Below, piece by piece: positions 7,456 through 7,525 of a stretch of DNA of 7,525 bases. This stretch comes from Bifidobacterium breve (GTDB lineage: Bacteria > Actinomycetota > Acidimicrobiia > Acidimicrobiales > Ilumatobacteraceae), in contig CALPPJ020000055.1 in assembly GCA_943325425.2 (NCBI GenBank), forward strand, positions 1 through 7,525, given 5' to 3'. The notes under the pieces are model-generated. The model was not told the DNA's origin. It did no database searches and worked only from the letters and a program-made list of their open reading frames with translations. How positions within the stretch are numbered: the stretch's first letter is position 1; each line of letters opens with the position of its first letter. The position numbers were made by a program, and so were the translations under genes.

Positions 7456-7464
7456 GCTTTCGGG

Positions 7465-7525
7465 GTGATTTCGTTATCGATTCGCTCGCTTGCCGACACT
7501 CATGGTGTGGCTGCAGCATTGGCGC
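7465..7525 (+). CDS. tsaE: Start of a probable tsaE (tRNA t6A biosynthesis ATPase), cut off by the window edge
   Basis: A GTG at 7465, 9 nt after the alr stop and in the same frame as alr, opens a frame of 20 complete codons that runs off the window: MISLSIRSLADTHGVAAALA. TsaE is a small ATPase that works with TsaB and TsaD to form threonylcarbamoyladenosine at position 37 of ANN-decoding tRNAs. Family members often begin with a short strand, then a segment like S.adT..lA..LA, before the Walker A GDLGAGKT. The visible residues fit that pattern, but the Walker motif is beyond the end. The call rests mainly on the alr-tsaE order common in Actinobacteria. GGGG just before and overlapping the GTG is a poor ribosome binding site, so the start codon is uncertain. 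Confidence 0.55.
   Translation, partial: MISLSIRSLADTHGVAAALA

Noticed and set aside
1..7525. Mobile element, defence system, CRISPR array or horizontally acquired island
   Set aside because: No transposase, integrase, direct or inverted repeat array, or abrupt compositional change is seen; all genes are core metabolic genes in a conserved order.

Overview
The window is a compact, single-strand run of housekeeping genes, all on the + strand: glmM (5' end cut off by the window), an unusually long glmS, acpS, a fused NAD(P)HX epimerase/dehydratase (nnr), alr, and the first 20 codons of what is probably tsaE. Coding density is very high. The gaps are 37, 10, 28, 2 and 9 nt, so no stretch of 300 nt lacks a gene. 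I see no rRNA, tRNA, CRISPR array, insertion sequence, attachment site or convincing terminator.

Organism (inference): the order glmM-glmS-acpS-nnr-alr-tsaE is typical of Actinobacteria (Actinomycetota). Base composition looks moderate, roughly half G+C by eye and lower than Streptomyces or Mycobacterium. Weak or absent Shine-Dalgarno sequences also fit a lower-GC actinobacterium, for example an aquatic member of Acidimicrobiia. The sequence alone does not prove the class.

How the genes work together: GlmS makes glucosamine-6-phosphate from fructose-6-phosphate and glutamine, and GlmM converts it to glucosamine-1-phosphate for UDP-GlcNAc. Alr supplies D-alanine for the peptide stem, so three of the genes feed peptidoglycan precursors. 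AcpS activates acyl carrier protein for lipid synthesis. Nnr repairs hydrated NAD(P)H. TsaE, if correct, belongs to the tRNA t6A modification pathway.

The one clearly unusual item is GlmS. It is 1136 residues instead of about 610. Nearly all recognisable catalytic residues are present, but they are separated by several insertions: about 130 residues right after the N-terminal nucleophile strand, about 50 before the glutamine-binding loop, and about 105 before a C-tail-like AKTVTV motif. About 200 further residues follow that motif. I found no evidence of a new defence, mobile or multi-gene system; the window is otherwise an ordinary core region.
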